Shown piece by piece: positions 43,170 through 51,756 of a stretch of 64,000 nt of DNA. The notes under the pieces are model-generated. The model was not told the origin of the DNA, made no database searches, and saw only the letters and a list, made by a program, of their open reading frames with translations. This DNA comes from a virus. The position numbers and the translations under genes are program-made. The first letter of the stretch is position 1. Each line of letters starts with the position of its first letter. The DNA is taken from IMG/VR virus record IMGVR_UViG_3300042922_000542, positions 182,148 to 246,147 of that record; one strand, 5' to 3'.

Positions 43170-43562
43170 TTAAAATATTTTTTGTTCTCGTTTAAAAAAT
43201 ATTTGAATCAATTCATGAACTTTATCTGGTTGATAAACTTTAATAATATTTCCTTTGAATTCTGTTATGTTTCTCATCTTATTCAATCTCAATAAAGCCA
43301 ACCACAATTCAGTAGTTCCGTATAATTCTAGACTCACTGATTTTGGTTTATACATATATAAATTTGGTAATACATAATATTGCGCAGCATCATCAAATTC
43401 TTTTTGATATTTTAAGAAAATATCATTATATGGTATTCTATAGATACTATCACGACTGTTATTATTTGTAACAAGAATCGTATCATACATTTTTTTGAGA
43501 TTTATCAATGCACTTTGACCATCGCTAATATACATACTTAGATCTGTCTTATTTGGTTCCAT
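43170..43562 (-). CDS. Baseplate wedge gp53-like / LysM-like protein (130 aa)
   Basis: The C-terminal half, LYGTTELWLALLRLNKMRNITEFKGNIIKVYQPDKV, has the sequence pattern of the T4 gp53-like baseplate wedge proteins and of LysM folds: a 'trp/aliphatic-leucine-N' helix, then a loop ending in an 'I.VY.P' strand. The N-terminal half is helical (SALINLKKMYDTILV). Size (130 aa) is a little shorter than T4 gp53 (196 aa). It is between two structural-type genes on the same strand. Family assignment is by pattern and context, not by search. Confidence 0.5.
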   Translation of the reverse strand: MEPNKTDLSMYISDGQSALINLKKMYDTILVTNNNSRDSIYRIPYNDIFLKYQKEFDDAAQYYVLPNLYMYKPKSVSLELYGTTELWLALLRLNKMRNITEFKGNIIKVYQPDKVHELIQIFFKREQKIF

Positions 43563-43591
43563 TTAAATCATCTCCTTCGTCCAAAAAAATA

Positions 43592-44002
43592 TTATATGTG
43601 TATGGTACCATTTGTAAAATTATCACCGCGTATAACATCATTAGTACCAAAGAATCGATACTGATATGATGGATCGCAATTCACACAAATTAATTGAAAT
43701 TGTCGTCCTATCTTAGTTTTAGGTCCATAATATTCTAATGGGGCACGACCAACAAAATGGGTTGTTAAATAATTTTGGACTTGAATTTGAGAATCAAATG
43801 TTAATTTATTATCTGCGTCATTTATGAATATAGATTTATCTATGCTATTCGGGATGATTTTGGCTTGTTCAAATGGAATGTTTGGCATCAACGAAGTAGA
43901 GTGGATTTTATAATCTCCAACTGATAGCATATAATAATCTTCACTTATTCGACAACAAGATTGTTCAACTACACGTGGAATACTAATTGATCCTATAAAC
44001 AT
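43592..44002 (-). CDS. Structural-type small protein (136 aa)
   Basis: Start reassigned to the ATG at 44002, which has TAGGAGGGGATACGATAAT upstream; the longer frame to 44146 lacks a ribosome site and would overlap the divergent gene at 44085. Peptide MFIGSISIPRVVEQSCCRIS is followed by beta-rich sequence with FLUQ-free short loops such as TSLMPNIPFEQAKIIPNSID and TTHFVGRAPLEYYGPKTKIGRQ, ending in NDVIRGDNFTNGTIHI. Such small beta proteins are common at baseplates (LysM-associated or tail-tip). Position first in the block of baseplate-like genes supports this; no family identified. Confidence 0.5.
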   Translation of the reverse strand: MFIGSISIPRVVEQSCCRISEDYYMLSVGDYKIHSTSLMPNIPFEQAKIIPNSIDKSIFINDADNKLTFDSQIQVQNYLTTHFVGRAPLEYYGPKTKIGRQFQLICVNCDPSYQYRFFGTNDVIRGDNFTNGTIHI

Positions 44003-44084
44003 ATTATCGTATCCCCTCCTATATGAATGATATATTATTATAATATAAGTAAAACGAAATTTATTTAAAAAGGAGATAAAAATA

Positions 44085-44426
44085 ATGGGTATTAAGAAGA
44101 AACATTCATTATTAGAACGTTTCATCACTAGAATTGAAACTGACACATCAGTAATTTTTCAATTAAAGGGTAAGCCCGAATATCCAATCGGTGTAGTAAA
44201 AGTAGTTAGACCATTAGAATACAGTAAAATGATGGGAGCAAAAGATTCAATAATTGAATCTCAGAAATCTGAAATTGAAAGGTTAAAAATAATTATATCT
44301 GATAAAGAATCGATAATATCAGATAAAGATTGTAACATTAGAACGTTACAAAATCAAATTGAAGATTTAGAAGATGAAATACGTTTAGAATCTATGACGC
44401 AGCCTAAACCTAAAGAACTTACATAA
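44085..44426 (+). CDS. Coiled-coil protein (113 aa)
   Basis: The N-terminal 50 residues are basic and beta-like (MGIKKKHSLLERFITRIE, FQLKGKPEYPIGVVKVV), then a continuous coiled coil runs to the end (SQKSEIERLKIIISDKESIIS, NIRTLQNQIEDLEDEIRLES). Ribosome site AAAAGGAGATAAAAATA. It is the only plus-strand gene here and is divergent from 43592-44002, with an AT-rich promoter-like region (TATATTATTATAATATAAG) between. Function unknown. Confidence 0.6.
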   Translation: MGIKKKHSLLERFITRIETDTSVIFQLKGKPEYPIGVVKVVRPLEYSKMMGAKDSIIESQKSEIERLKIIISDKESIISDKDCNIRTLQNQIEDLEDEIRLESMTQPKPKELT

Positions 44427-44442
44427 TGAAATATTAATAAAA

Positions 44443-44476
44443 AAATAGCATAGGGACATGATTCCCTATGCTATTT
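44443..44476. terminator. Bidirectional terminator
   Basis: AAATAGCATAGGGA pairs with TCCCTATGCTATTT around CATGAT; T-rich tail on the plus side. Between converging genes ending at 44426 and 44488. Confidence 0.85.
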
Positions 44477-44487
44477 ATTTTTTTTAT

Positions 44488-45462
44488 TTATTTCTTTAGT
44501 ATTCCTGCAAGTCCTACTATAACTTGCATTCTGTAGTTATTTACGGCAGTGTATAAAGCTATACAGTGCGCCATAGTTGAACTTGTATCTTCAAAGAATT
44601 TCTGACCTAACTCTGACATTTTACCTTTGTAATCTTTGTCAAGATTTAAGTTTTCAATTTTGAATCTATAAGCTTCAAGCTGTTTAATTAATTCATCAAT
44701 AGTTCCTGAATCAGCACTAACTACGATACCGCGTGTACGGCTTTCATTTATGTATCTTTCAAGAACCTTTTGAAGTGTTTCTACACCTTTTTCATTGTCT
44801 TCGGTTAAATTTTTAGCAACTTTATCGAAGAATTTATTGATATGTCTTTCAGCGATAGCCATGTTATAAGGTCCATCTGATGCTATAGTAGTTTGAATCT
44901 TTCTGTTAACAAGAGCTGCAGCTAATTTGTCTTTAATTGCATTATCATTCCACTTTAATATGTTGCTTGGCAACTTATGGAATCCTTCAACTTGTTTTTC
45001 AGAAATTGGAGCTCCAGATGTTTCAATAGCAGCTTCAACAACTTTCTTTATAGCTTCTTTGTCTGCATCAGTAACTTCATTTAAAGCAGTTAATTTTCTA
45101 ACAACATCTTCTGCCTTAGCTGATACATCTTTCATCTTCTTGCCTAAGTTCTTTAAGAATGAAATGAATCCATTCCATATCTTTAGTATCCATGCTTTCG
45201 CATCACCCATGAACTTTTTAGCTTTATCAGTATATTTAGATTCTAATAATGCAATAGCATCATTTCCTTGTGATTCAAATAAGAATCCTTCAGTTAAATA
45301 TGATGCTGATTCTGTAACTAATGTTGCATTTTCTGCAAGGAACTTCTGACTATCAATGTATCCCTCCATCAATGTTAATTCACTAGCTTCCTTCATGAAC
45401 TTATAATTTTCCTGACTGTGCTTAAATAACTCACACTCAACCATGAAATCTTTAATTGTCAT
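44488..45462 (-). CDS. Probable abundant inner-virion protein (324 aa)
   Basis: The N-terminal 75 residues contain several prohead-protease-type sites (LTLMEG, YLTEG, FLFES, ALLES), then a basic amphipathic, tryptophan-containing helix (AWILKIWNGFISFLKNLGKK, about 90-110), then helical sequence to the end. This leader-plus-amphipathic-helix plan is shared with 41967-43151 and 62107-63543. Its upstream leader is nearly identical to that of the major capsid gene, suggesting comparably strong late expression. It follows the portal block on the same strand. A head-internal protein that is cut during maturation and perhaps ejected is the best inference. Confidence 0.65.
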   Translation of the reverse strand: MTIKDFMVECELFKHSQENYKFMKEASELTLMEGYIDSQKFLAENATLVTESASYLTEGFLFESQGNDAIALLESKYTDKAKKFMGDAKAWILKIWNGFISFLKNLGKKMKDVSAKAEDVVRKLTALNEVTDADKEAIKKVVEAAIETSGAPISEKQVEGFHKLPSNILKWNDNAIKDKLAAALVNRKIQTTIASDGPYNMAIAERHINKFFDKVAKNLTEDNEKGVETLQKVLERYINESRTRGIVVSADSGTIDELIKQLEAYRFKIENLNLDKDYKGKMSELGQKFFEDTSSTMAHCIALYTAVNNYRMQVIVGLAGILKK

Positions 45463-45499
45463 AATTTGTTTATCTCCTTTACTTATAATAGTTTTTTTA
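45463..45499 (-). promoter_or_regulatory. Strong 5' leader shared with the major capsid gene
   Basis: On the minus strand AAAAAACTATTATAAGTAAA then GGAGATAAACAAATT precedes the ATG, matching the capsid leader (19412-19446) except for a two-base insertion and three substitutions. Confidence 0.6.
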
Positions 45500-45550
45500 T
45501 TATTACCGTGTAATTCAATGGAATTAACTTAATGTTACTAGTGAAATTTA

Positions 45551-46171
45551 TTAATTTTCATCGATTAAACTTGATGCTGCATTTCTTGCAATAGATGATA
45601 AGCTAGTTTCTTTTACCTTATCTAAATAGTTTTTAGCAAGTGCTACTGCATCGGTATGCTCATTTTTCTGAATGCGTAATTTCATATCTTTTGATATTTG
45701 AGATGCTTGCTTATATGCTTTATATTCCTCGGTATCTTTTTTTCTGGATAATAATAAAGCACAAACACTAACTAATTGAGCAAATTTAGTGTCGCGGTCA
45801 AATTTAATAATATTTCTTTCTAATAAAACATTATCGCTAGAGCATGCTTCAGTGATTTGATCAGATAAATCACCTTCGAGCTCTTGGGTAACCAAGATTG
45901 GTGTATATATTTTATTTAGCTCTTCTAATAGATCATTATTATTCACATTTCTTGGAGCTAAACTTATAGCATCTATGGAATCATTATCATCTTCTAATGA
46001 ATCGAAACTTTCTATCAGTGTATTGAATGCTGACACAAATTCCTTAAATGTTTTCGGTTTTTGATTCTGCATATCGGATCGATATATTGAAATACCTAGC
46101 TTATTAATATCATCAGCTGATAACTCTTTACCATTTTTTTTGATCACGATATCGTTATTACCTGTATTCAT
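45551..46171 (-). CDS. Probable head-assembly protein (206 aa), unknown
   Basis: Not recognised. Acidic and helical, with one prohead-protease-type site (NTLIESFDSLED). The C-terminal half is helical and basic (KQASQISKDMKLRIQKNE, SLSSIARNAASSLIDEN). It directly follows the portal gene and precedes the abundant inner-virion gene. The position resembles that of scaffold or core proteins. Ribosome site AGTAAAGGAGAATCG. Confidence 0.55.
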   Translation of the reverse strand: MNTGNNDIVIKKNGKELSADDINKLGISIYRSDMQNQKPKTFKEFVSAFNTLIESFDSLEDDNDSIDAISLAPRNVNNNDLLEELNKIYTPILVTQELEGDLSDQITEACSSDNVLLERNIIKFDRDTKFAQLVSVCALLLSRKKDTEEYKAYKQASQISKDMKLRIQKNEHTDAVALAKNYLDKVKETSLSSIARNAASSLIDEN

Positions 46172-46231
46172 AAACGATTCTCCTTTACTATTAATTTATT
46201 ATTAGCTTGTTTCAGTGCATCATAATTAGAT

Positions 46232-48505
46232 TTACTTCTTGGCTATCAATTCAATTTCTTCACTGCTAATAGTTTTATCTTTTGTTTGCTGTTTTAAAGT
46301 CATTTGATTTGCTTCAATTCTGATTGCTTCAGCTATTGTATCCATTTTGCCATAGTCTAGTTGAGGTAAGTATTCTTCAGCTAATTTACGTTTTAATACT
46401 ATTGCTAGATTTGAAGGTTTACCATCTTCAGTTTCCAATTCTTTTTGAGAGAAATAAATATTACTTACCAATTCAGCCAATACATTATAATCACTAATCA
46501 TTTGATTTGTAATATTTAATGTCGGCTGTTTAATAGTATTAAACTTAAATAAGAATGAATTTATTTCAGCATCACCAATATTACTATTGTATTTCATTAG
46601 TATCTTATACATATTCGTCAATGAATGATTAAAATCGATTTTATATGATGATACTGTTGATAAATACCTGGTGTTTGCTAATTCTAATGTCTTTGCAAAA
46701 TCAACATCATCTAATGCATTTATAACCATCAACGCTGGAACTCCAGTACCAGATATGGCCTGACGGCGTTGTTGTTCTAAGAACTCTGTATCTATAGGTT
46801 TGTCAACTGCAGAAATGGTATCAGTTTCAATCGCCTTATAATCACCACGACCTGATGGGAGTACCATTTCTCCCATACCACCGACTTTATTTATTACACC
46901 GCTATATGAATATATATCGTCGATAGTAATTCTTCTAGATTGGAACTTCCTCATTGCACGCTGAACTTGTGAAGCATAATCTTTATTTAATCCTGATGAT
47001 TTTAAATAATGTATACGAGTCGTATTATTATTCAATGTGTATAGCATATTGTATGCTGTTAATAGCATATACATTCTTGCAGGAAATAATGATGGTTCAA
47101 TTATAGAATGACCTTTACCATTTTCATCTTCATTTATTATAAATCTAACAACTTCGTTTTCAGGAATAAATACAAATGACAGACGACTCTCTGCAAATTT
47201 ATGACTCATAACAATATCTGCAATCTCACTCTTTAATTCAATATTATTATCTAACATTTTTTTATCAAAAGATCTTATTATAATTTCAGCAAGTGAATTT
47301 ACAACTTGTTTATCTCTAGTATAATGAGCTATTGATACATCAACGACCCCATTAGGCTGTATAGGATTTGTTTTGGAATTAACTTTCGATGAAGCATAAC
47401 AGTAACCAATTACGCGTCTATCAATTCGAACAGGTATGATTCTAAGAGGATCTAGATATTTAATATAGCATCCTTTGATATGATTATATTTTTTATATGG
47501 GATATCGCCCGGTTCAATATCTTTTTCTAATTTTTCATAATCATCATATCCATTAATAACACTCTCAAAAAATGAGACATCGGTATTAGACTTAAATACG
47601 CCATCTCTTTCTTTTTCTAATAATGTGCTTAAACCCGGTGCACCTAATTCTTGTAATAGCACAGTAGATCCATCTGGATATACAGATATATTTTTTAACA
47701 ATATATCTATATCGGCACTATCAACTTTAGCATCCTTAATTTTACTACTACCATCATCCTTATATTCACTCACAATTTTGATAGTGTCGTTAGAAACACT
47801 TTCCTTGATACATTTTATATTTTCTTCATTGTCTATAGAATACTCTATTGATTTAGTAGTGGATTCAGTTAACGATGTCTTACTTCTATTTGTCGATGAT
47901 TTTGCGTTTAATTTTCTATTATATGCATCCAATTCCGCAAATAGTTTACTGTATGGAACTATGTTTACATAAAATTCTCCACCCATTAGTGTTTGGGGTA
48001 TTATAAAATTTTTTATTGCTTTTTGTAAATCAAATTGTTTTTCAAGCTCTTTGACAATAGTTTGATTATCGGCAGCTTCAGAATTCTGAAATATAAGAGA
48101 TCTGGCAATTTCACCGGTTACAACATCGGACTCTATAATGGAATCTCTAACTGTAAATATTACATCACGCATTTCAGGCATTTGAGTGCAAATATTAAAT
48201 ATGTCTCGCTTAAGTAGTATTTCGTTAGTATTGATGCTATTAATTCCAGCATGATCTGTTTTAATTTCATTGAGGATACGTTTTATCATATCCGAATCAT
48301 TTTTATTTCCTGTCGTAAAATCAGAGAAACGTCTAATAAATCCATCTTTATCAAAATTAGATGAATTAAAATCTTCTATATTATCTTTAAGGATCTTATA
48401 GAAACTTTGATTAAGTTCCTTTAATTCATTACTCTCAAGATTTCCTACATCTGATGCAATATCATCGGATAATCGTTGCATTATATCCTCTTTATTAGTT
48501 GGCAT
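46232..48505 (-). CDS. Portal protein
   Basis: 757 aa, the dodecameric portal at the capsid vertex through which TerL pumps DNA. Recognisable features are: a wing/stem order with KKYNHIKGCYIKYLDPLRIIPVRIDRR (about 347-373); HSIIEPSLFPARMYMLLTAYNMLY (stem helix region); IDDIYSYSGVINKVGGMGEMVLPSGRGDYKAIETDTISAVDKP (about 545-590), the segment preceding the tunnel region; and SGTGVPALMVINALDDVDFAKTLELANTRYLSTV, the conserved 'GVP' helix. Length fits portals of large myoviruses (T4 gp20, 524 aa, plus insertions). An acidic, serine-rich insert near residue 200-230 contains an LTES site. Ribosome site TAAGGAGTGATATA. Confidence 0.85.
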   Translation of the reverse strand: MPTNKEDIMQRLSDDIASDVGNLESNELKELNQSFYKILKDNIEDFNSSNFDKDGFIRRFSDFTTGNKNDSDMIKRILNEIKTDHAGINSINTNEILLKRDIFNICTQMPEMRDVIFTVRDSIIESDVVTGEIARSLIFQNSEAADNQTIVKELEKQFDLQKAIKNFIIPQTLMGGEFYVNIVPYSKLFAELDAYNRKLNAKSSTNRSKTSLTESTTKSIEYSIDNEENIKCIKESVSNDTIKIVSEYKDDGSSKIKDAKVDSADIDILLKNISVYPDGSTVLLQELGAPGLSTLLEKERDGVFKSNTDVSFFESVINGYDDYEKLEKDIEPGDIPYKKYNHIKGCYIKYLDPLRIIPVRIDRRVIGYCYASSKVNSKTNPIQPNGVVDVSIAHYTRDKQVVNSLAEIIIRSFDKKMLDNNIELKSEIADIVMSHKFAESRLSFVFIPENEVVRFIINEDENGKGHSIIEPSLFPARMYMLLTAYNMLYTLNNNTTRIHYLKSSGLNKDYASQVQRAMRKFQSRRITIDDIYSYSGVINKVGGMGEMVLPSGRGDYKAIETDTISAVDKPIDTEFLEQQRRQAISGTGVPALMVINALDDVDFAKTLELANTRYLSTVSSYKIDFNHSLTNMYKILMKYNSNIGDAEINSFLFKFNTIKQPTLNITNQMISDYNVLAELVSNIYFSQKELETEDGKPSNLAIVLKRKLAEEYLPQLDYGKMDTIAEAIRIEANQMTLKQQTKDKTISSEEIELIAKK

Positions 48506-48554
48506 TATATCACTCCTTAAGATAGAACGGTTGTTTATTACTTTAGATTTAATA

Positions 48555-48582
48555 AATAGAGAGGCGTATAATCCTCTCTATT
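48555..48582 (-). terminator. Terminator of the 48594-49460 gene
   Basis: AATAGAGAGG pairs with CCTCTCTATT around an 8-nt loop; on the minus strand TATTAAAT follows. The T run is weak, so termination may be incomplete before the portal gene. Confidence 0.6.
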
Positions 48583-48593
48583 ATTTAATTGAG

Positions 48594-49460
48594 CTATATA
48601 TGTTTTTTAATGTTTTCTTTTAGATCTAATATACCTTTATTAAGCTTATCCAATTTATCCATAAGCTTCATTTTCGCATCAGCTGGGTCATCAGCAACTG
48701 GAGTAGATTCAACATCATTTACCTTATCGATGACAGTATTTGTTAAATCATTCGTATCTTCAACTTTGCCATCATCTGTAGCAGCATCTTTATTGATGGA
48801 ATCGTCAGTTTTTGATGTATCAGCCGCATCTATATTAATAGACTCTGTAAAGATATCTGCGGGAAGTTTTTTACCCTTATGATTTTGCAATAAGATATAA
48901 CCGACATTTTCACCTTTACCATTATTTTTATAACTCAAACGAAATATAGCAGCCTCACGAACGGTAAGTTTTTGACCATTTATCAGCTTATTTTGAATAT
49001 CTTTTAAATATGATTTGTCATCATTATAATTAGTACAAAGTAAATTTGCATATTCCTCTTCACTGAGTGCAAGAGTTGATGCTTCAGTGAATCCGTCATC
49101 AATTTCGGCATCCAATATATCATTAGATATTATTACATCTTTGGCATTCACTGGTGGGACTGGCAATACATCTGTTAACGTGTTTGTCTTACTATCAATT
49201 GTTACATTTAACAAATCACAAATGTCAGTTAGATCTTCAGCCGACTTATCCTCAATCGTATCATCTTCCACAGGTTGAGTTTTTACAGGTTCAATAGTTT
49301 CTGGATCTTTAGTATCAGTATCATCTAATACAATATCATCCCCATCTTCATCTTCAGTTATATATTTCTCTATGTCATCCATTACATCTTCATATATAAC
49401 TGCAGCTGATTCTAAAAATTCCTCTTTTTGTTCAATCATGCTTTTAATTGTTTTTAACAT
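48594..49460 (-). CDS. Acidic head-assembly protein (288 aa), unknown
   Basis: Not recognised. Candidate maturation sites: FLESAAV near residue 15, GFTEAS and IFTES later. Residues 30-80 are very acidic (TEDEDGDDIVLDDTDTKD). A central folded part contains EEEYANLLCTNYNDDKSYLKDIQNKLINGQKLTVREAAIFRL, and VGYILLQNHKGKKLPADIF follows. It is directly upstream of the portal gene. Acidic, proteolysis-site-rich proteins beside portals are commonly scaffold or core proteins. Confidence 0.6.
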   Translation of the reverse strand: MLKTIKSMIEQKEEFLESAAVIYEDVMDDIEKYITEDEDGDDIVLDDTDTKDPETIEPVKTQPVEDDTIEDKSAEDLTDICDLLNVTIDSKTNTLTDVLPVPPVNAKDVIISNDILDAEIDDGFTEASTLALSEEEYANLLCTNYNDDKSYLKDIQNKLINGQKLTVREAAIFRLSYKNNGKGENVGYILLQNHKGKKLPADIFTESINIDAADTSKTDDSINKDAATDDGKVEDTNDLTNTVIDKVNDVESTPVADDPADAKMKLMDKLDKLNKGILDLKENIKKHI

Positions 49461-49540
49461 AATACGCTCCTTTATTTAAATAATATTTTTTTGTTATTAG
49501 TATATATTGATTTGATTCTAATCATTATTAAAAAGTAGTG

Positions 49541-49569
49541 TTGATTTATTCTAACTACTAATATTATAT
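49541..49569 (+). promoter_or_regulatory. Sigma70-like promoter candidate for the endolysin
   Basis: TTGATT (49541-49546) and TTATAT (49564-49569) with a 17-base spacer lie about 51 bases before the endolysin start. The region is AT-rich, so chance matches are common. Confidence 0.3.
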
Positions 49570-49619
49570 AAGTTGGTTTAACTCAAACAAATTCTTAAAA
49601 TTATAAATAGGAGGTACTT

Positions 49620-50660
49620 ATGTCAATAGTAAAGAATTTAGGATTCAGAGAAAGCCCTAATCATTTAAAAGGTCGTGGAAAATGGGATAATAAAGCCGAT
49701 GTTATTGTTATGCATGTTACTGAAGGTGCATTCATTGGCGCATGTGATTGGTTATGCAATCCTGCATCACAAGCTTCTGCAACTTTTGTTACATCACAAA
49801 AGGGTGAATTTCGTCAATTAGTCGATTTAAAAAATATGGCATGGTGTAATGGGAATAGTCCAGAAACAATTCATGAAGCAACTAATAGTATTGTTAAGGC
49901 GCGTCCAAATGACAATGCGAATCTATATAGTTTCTCAATTGAAAATGAAGGATGGTCATATAAAGGTAATTATGGTATACCTACAGAAGCACAAATGGAA
50001 GCAATATATACAGTTTGTAAAATAATTGTTGATTATATTTTAACATATAACCCTACATGGAGAGCTTCTAGAGAAAATATAATAGGACATTGTCATATAC
50101 GTAAGATTGAAAAACCATCTTGCCCTACAGCAAATTATGGAGAAAAATTTCCATTTGATAAAATAATCAATGAAATCAATCTATATATTGATAAAAAGCT
50201 TGGAGTTACAACACCACCAATAGAAGTGATTATTCCATCTACACCTAAACCTATAGATACAGTGGCTGCTGCAGGTATGAAGGTGGGAACATTTGTTAGA
50301 GTTCGTAATGGTGCTAAAACATACAGTGGTGGTAGGGTAGCATCATTTATTTATCAAAATAAATATCCAATATCAGTATATAGTGGTGATAGAGTTGTAT
50401 TGGACAAAGATGGAATATGTACACCATTCAATGTAAAAGATTTATATATTGATACAATTATCGAGAAAAAAGAATTTAAAATAGGCAGCTACGTTAGGAT
50501 TAAAAAAGGTGCAATGTGGAATACTAATCCACCAAGAGCTGTACCAGAATGGGTTCGAAACAGTGTCCATATAATCGATGAACTAAAAGGTACCAGGGCT
50601 TTAATAGATAAGAAAGGTATTTGTAGTCCAATTGATATAAAATATTTGACGTTGGAATAG
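49620..50660 (+). CDS. Endolysin: N-acetylmuramoyl-L-alanine amidase with two C-terminal SH3-like repeats
   Basis: 346 aa. The N-terminal domain is a PGRP/Amidase_2 fold: a zinc-ligand histidine in VIVMHVTEG (H32), a substrate-side motif FVTSQKGEFRQLV, and the second set of ligands in IIGHCHIRKIEKPSCP (H157 or H159, C168). It cleaves the bond between MurNAc and the peptide stem. Two related C-terminal repeats follow: VGTFVRVRNGAKTYSGG...VVLDKDGICTPFNVKDLYI and IGSYVRIKKGAMWNT...LIDKKGICSPIDIKYLTL. They look like SH3-type cell-wall-binding domains. There is no signal peptide, so a holin is expected elsewhere. Isolated between terminators on the plus strand, ribosome site AGGAGGTACTT. Confidence 0.88.
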   Translation: MSIVKNLGFRESPNHLKGRGKWDNKADVIVMHVTEGAFIGACDWLCNPASQASATFVTSQKGEFRQLVDLKNMAWCNGNSPETIHEATNSIVKARPNDNANLYSFSIENEGWSYKGNYGIPTEAQMEAIYTVCKIIVDYILTYNPTWRASRENIIGHCHIRKIEKPSCPTANYGEKFPFDKIINEINLYIDKKLGVTTPPIEVIIPSTPKPIDTVAAAGMKVGTFVRVRNGAKTYSGGRVASFIYQNKYPISVYSGDRVVLDKDGICTPFNVKDLYIDTIIEKKEFKIGSYVRIKKGAMWNTNPPRAVPEWVRNSVHIIDELKGTRALIDKKGICSPIDIKYLTLE

Positions 50661-50662
50661 AA

Positions 50663-50698
50663 AAATAAAGGGAGTCCTAAGAGACTCCCTTTATTTTA
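50663..50698. terminator. Bidirectional terminator after the endolysin
   Basis: AAAATAAAGGGAGTC pairs with GACTCCCTTTATTTT around CTAAGA. Between converging genes ending at 50660 and 50700. Confidence 0.88.
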
Positions 50699-50699
50699 T

Positions 50700-50900
50700 T
50701 TAAAATTTATAAGGAATGCCAGTCATGCGTTCAAATTCATCATCACTTATTTTGCCACTACTGCGATACTCTTGTAGATGATCAGCTCGCTCTAATGGTA
50801 AATATGTATTTTGAATTATCTGCAGAGCTGCTTTTTCAGCATCGGTTAGATCAGATCTAGTGCTGAAATCCACATAGTAATCTGCTGGGTTGTATTTCAT
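50700..50900 (-). CDS. Small unknown protein (66 aa)
   Basis: Not recognised. Polar, with a helical middle (AEKAALQIIQNTYLPLERADHLQEYRSSG) and a C-terminal MTGIPYKF. It is downstream of the zinc-finger nuclease gene with a four-base spacing and a GGGAGAATAACATT ribosome site, so both are translated from one mRNA. No link to lysis is visible although it faces the endolysin. Confidence 0.5.
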   Translation of the reverse strand: MKYNPADYYVDFSTRSDLTDAEKAALQIIQNTYLPLERADHLQEYRSSGKISDDEFERMTGIPYKF

Positions 50901-50904
50901 AATG

Positions 50905-51630
50905 TTATTCTCCCTGTATTATTTTTTTAAATTCGGTATAATCTTTATTTACTATTTTTAGATATTTGACAAATGTTGTATTACTCTTCATCAGTTCTTC
51001 CTTGATCTTATCCTTCTCTCTACTATCTTTATTAATGTTTAATGCTGACCCATCATCCTTAATTTCAATCTCCATATTTAATGATGGTATGAAAAAATCA
51101 GGTATATAAAAACGATCCTTATCCCCATATTTATAAGTGTATATATGCGGCGATGGGGCTAGAATATCAGATGATGTCCAGTTTAATATTGTATCTAAAT
51201 ATTTTAAGAAATCTAGTTCATATGATCCAGTATAATTAAAATAGCCAGAACCATCACTCCACTTATAACTTCCACTTATTTTACGATTAGCCAACATTTC
51301 TTTTTGTTTTTCTGGATCATCCAATAAATGAATTTTTCCATATCTAGATATCATTCGATTTTTAAATTGTTCTCTGTATTGTTGTTTACATGCCGGATTA
51401 TTGCAAAATCTCGAATACTTCATTGTCTGTTCATTGAAGTCGGTGGTACTTTTACACATTACACATGAACCATGATCTTTACCCGTTAATAAAAAATAAA
51501 ACCATTGATAGCCCGTCAGATCAGGTCGTATTAAATTTTTATGTTTTAATTCATAATGTTGACCCATCTTTCGTTTATCAGAATTAGTATATTTACAGAA
51601 TTGACATCTGTACACTTTCACTTTTACCAA
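50905..51630 (-). CDS. Zinc-finger plus PD-(D/E)xK-like endonuclease, probable free-standing homing enzyme
   Basis: 241 aa. N-terminal C2H2-type finger (CQFCKYTNSDKRKMGQHYELKH), then a second zinc site (CVMCKSTTDF...RFCNNPACKQQY) and RSRYG-like basic region. The C-terminal domain has PDFFIPSLNMEIEIKDD, the signature of a nuclease of the PD-(D/E)xK type (P-D...E-I-K with a following acidic pair), preceded by a DEL motif (YELDFLKYLDTI). Phages carry many such enzymes as free-standing homing endonucleases. Its position between lysin and an unrelated large gene, facing away from both, suits recent insertion. Ribosome site AAAGGTGGTTGG. Target unknown. Confidence 0.68.
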   Translation of the reverse strand: MVKVKVYRCQFCKYTNSDKRKMGQHYELKHKNLIRPDLTGYQWFYFLLTGKDHGSCVMCKSTTDFNEQTMKYSRFCNNPACKQQYREQFKNRMISRYGKIHLLDDPEKQKEMLANRKISGSYKWSDGSGYFNYTGSYELDFLKYLDTILNWTSSDILAPSPHIYTYKYGDKDRFYIPDFFIPSLNMEIEIKDDGSALNINKDSREKDKIKEELMKSNTTFVKYLKIVNKDYTEFKKIIQGE

Positions 51631-51756
51631 CCACCTTTTTAATAAAATAAAAATAACGATATAATTATGATCGTATCAAATACATTTTATAATAAATGTA
51701 TATTATACCGAAGAGTAATTAATAATGTAAAAAATCAATGAAGGAGATATGAAAAT

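Noticed and set aside
43592-44146. Longer 184-aa version of the 43592 gene
   Set aside because: The upstream extension has no ribosome site, overlaps the divergent 44085 gene and begins with unusual hydrophobic sequence; the ATG at 44002 has a strong site.
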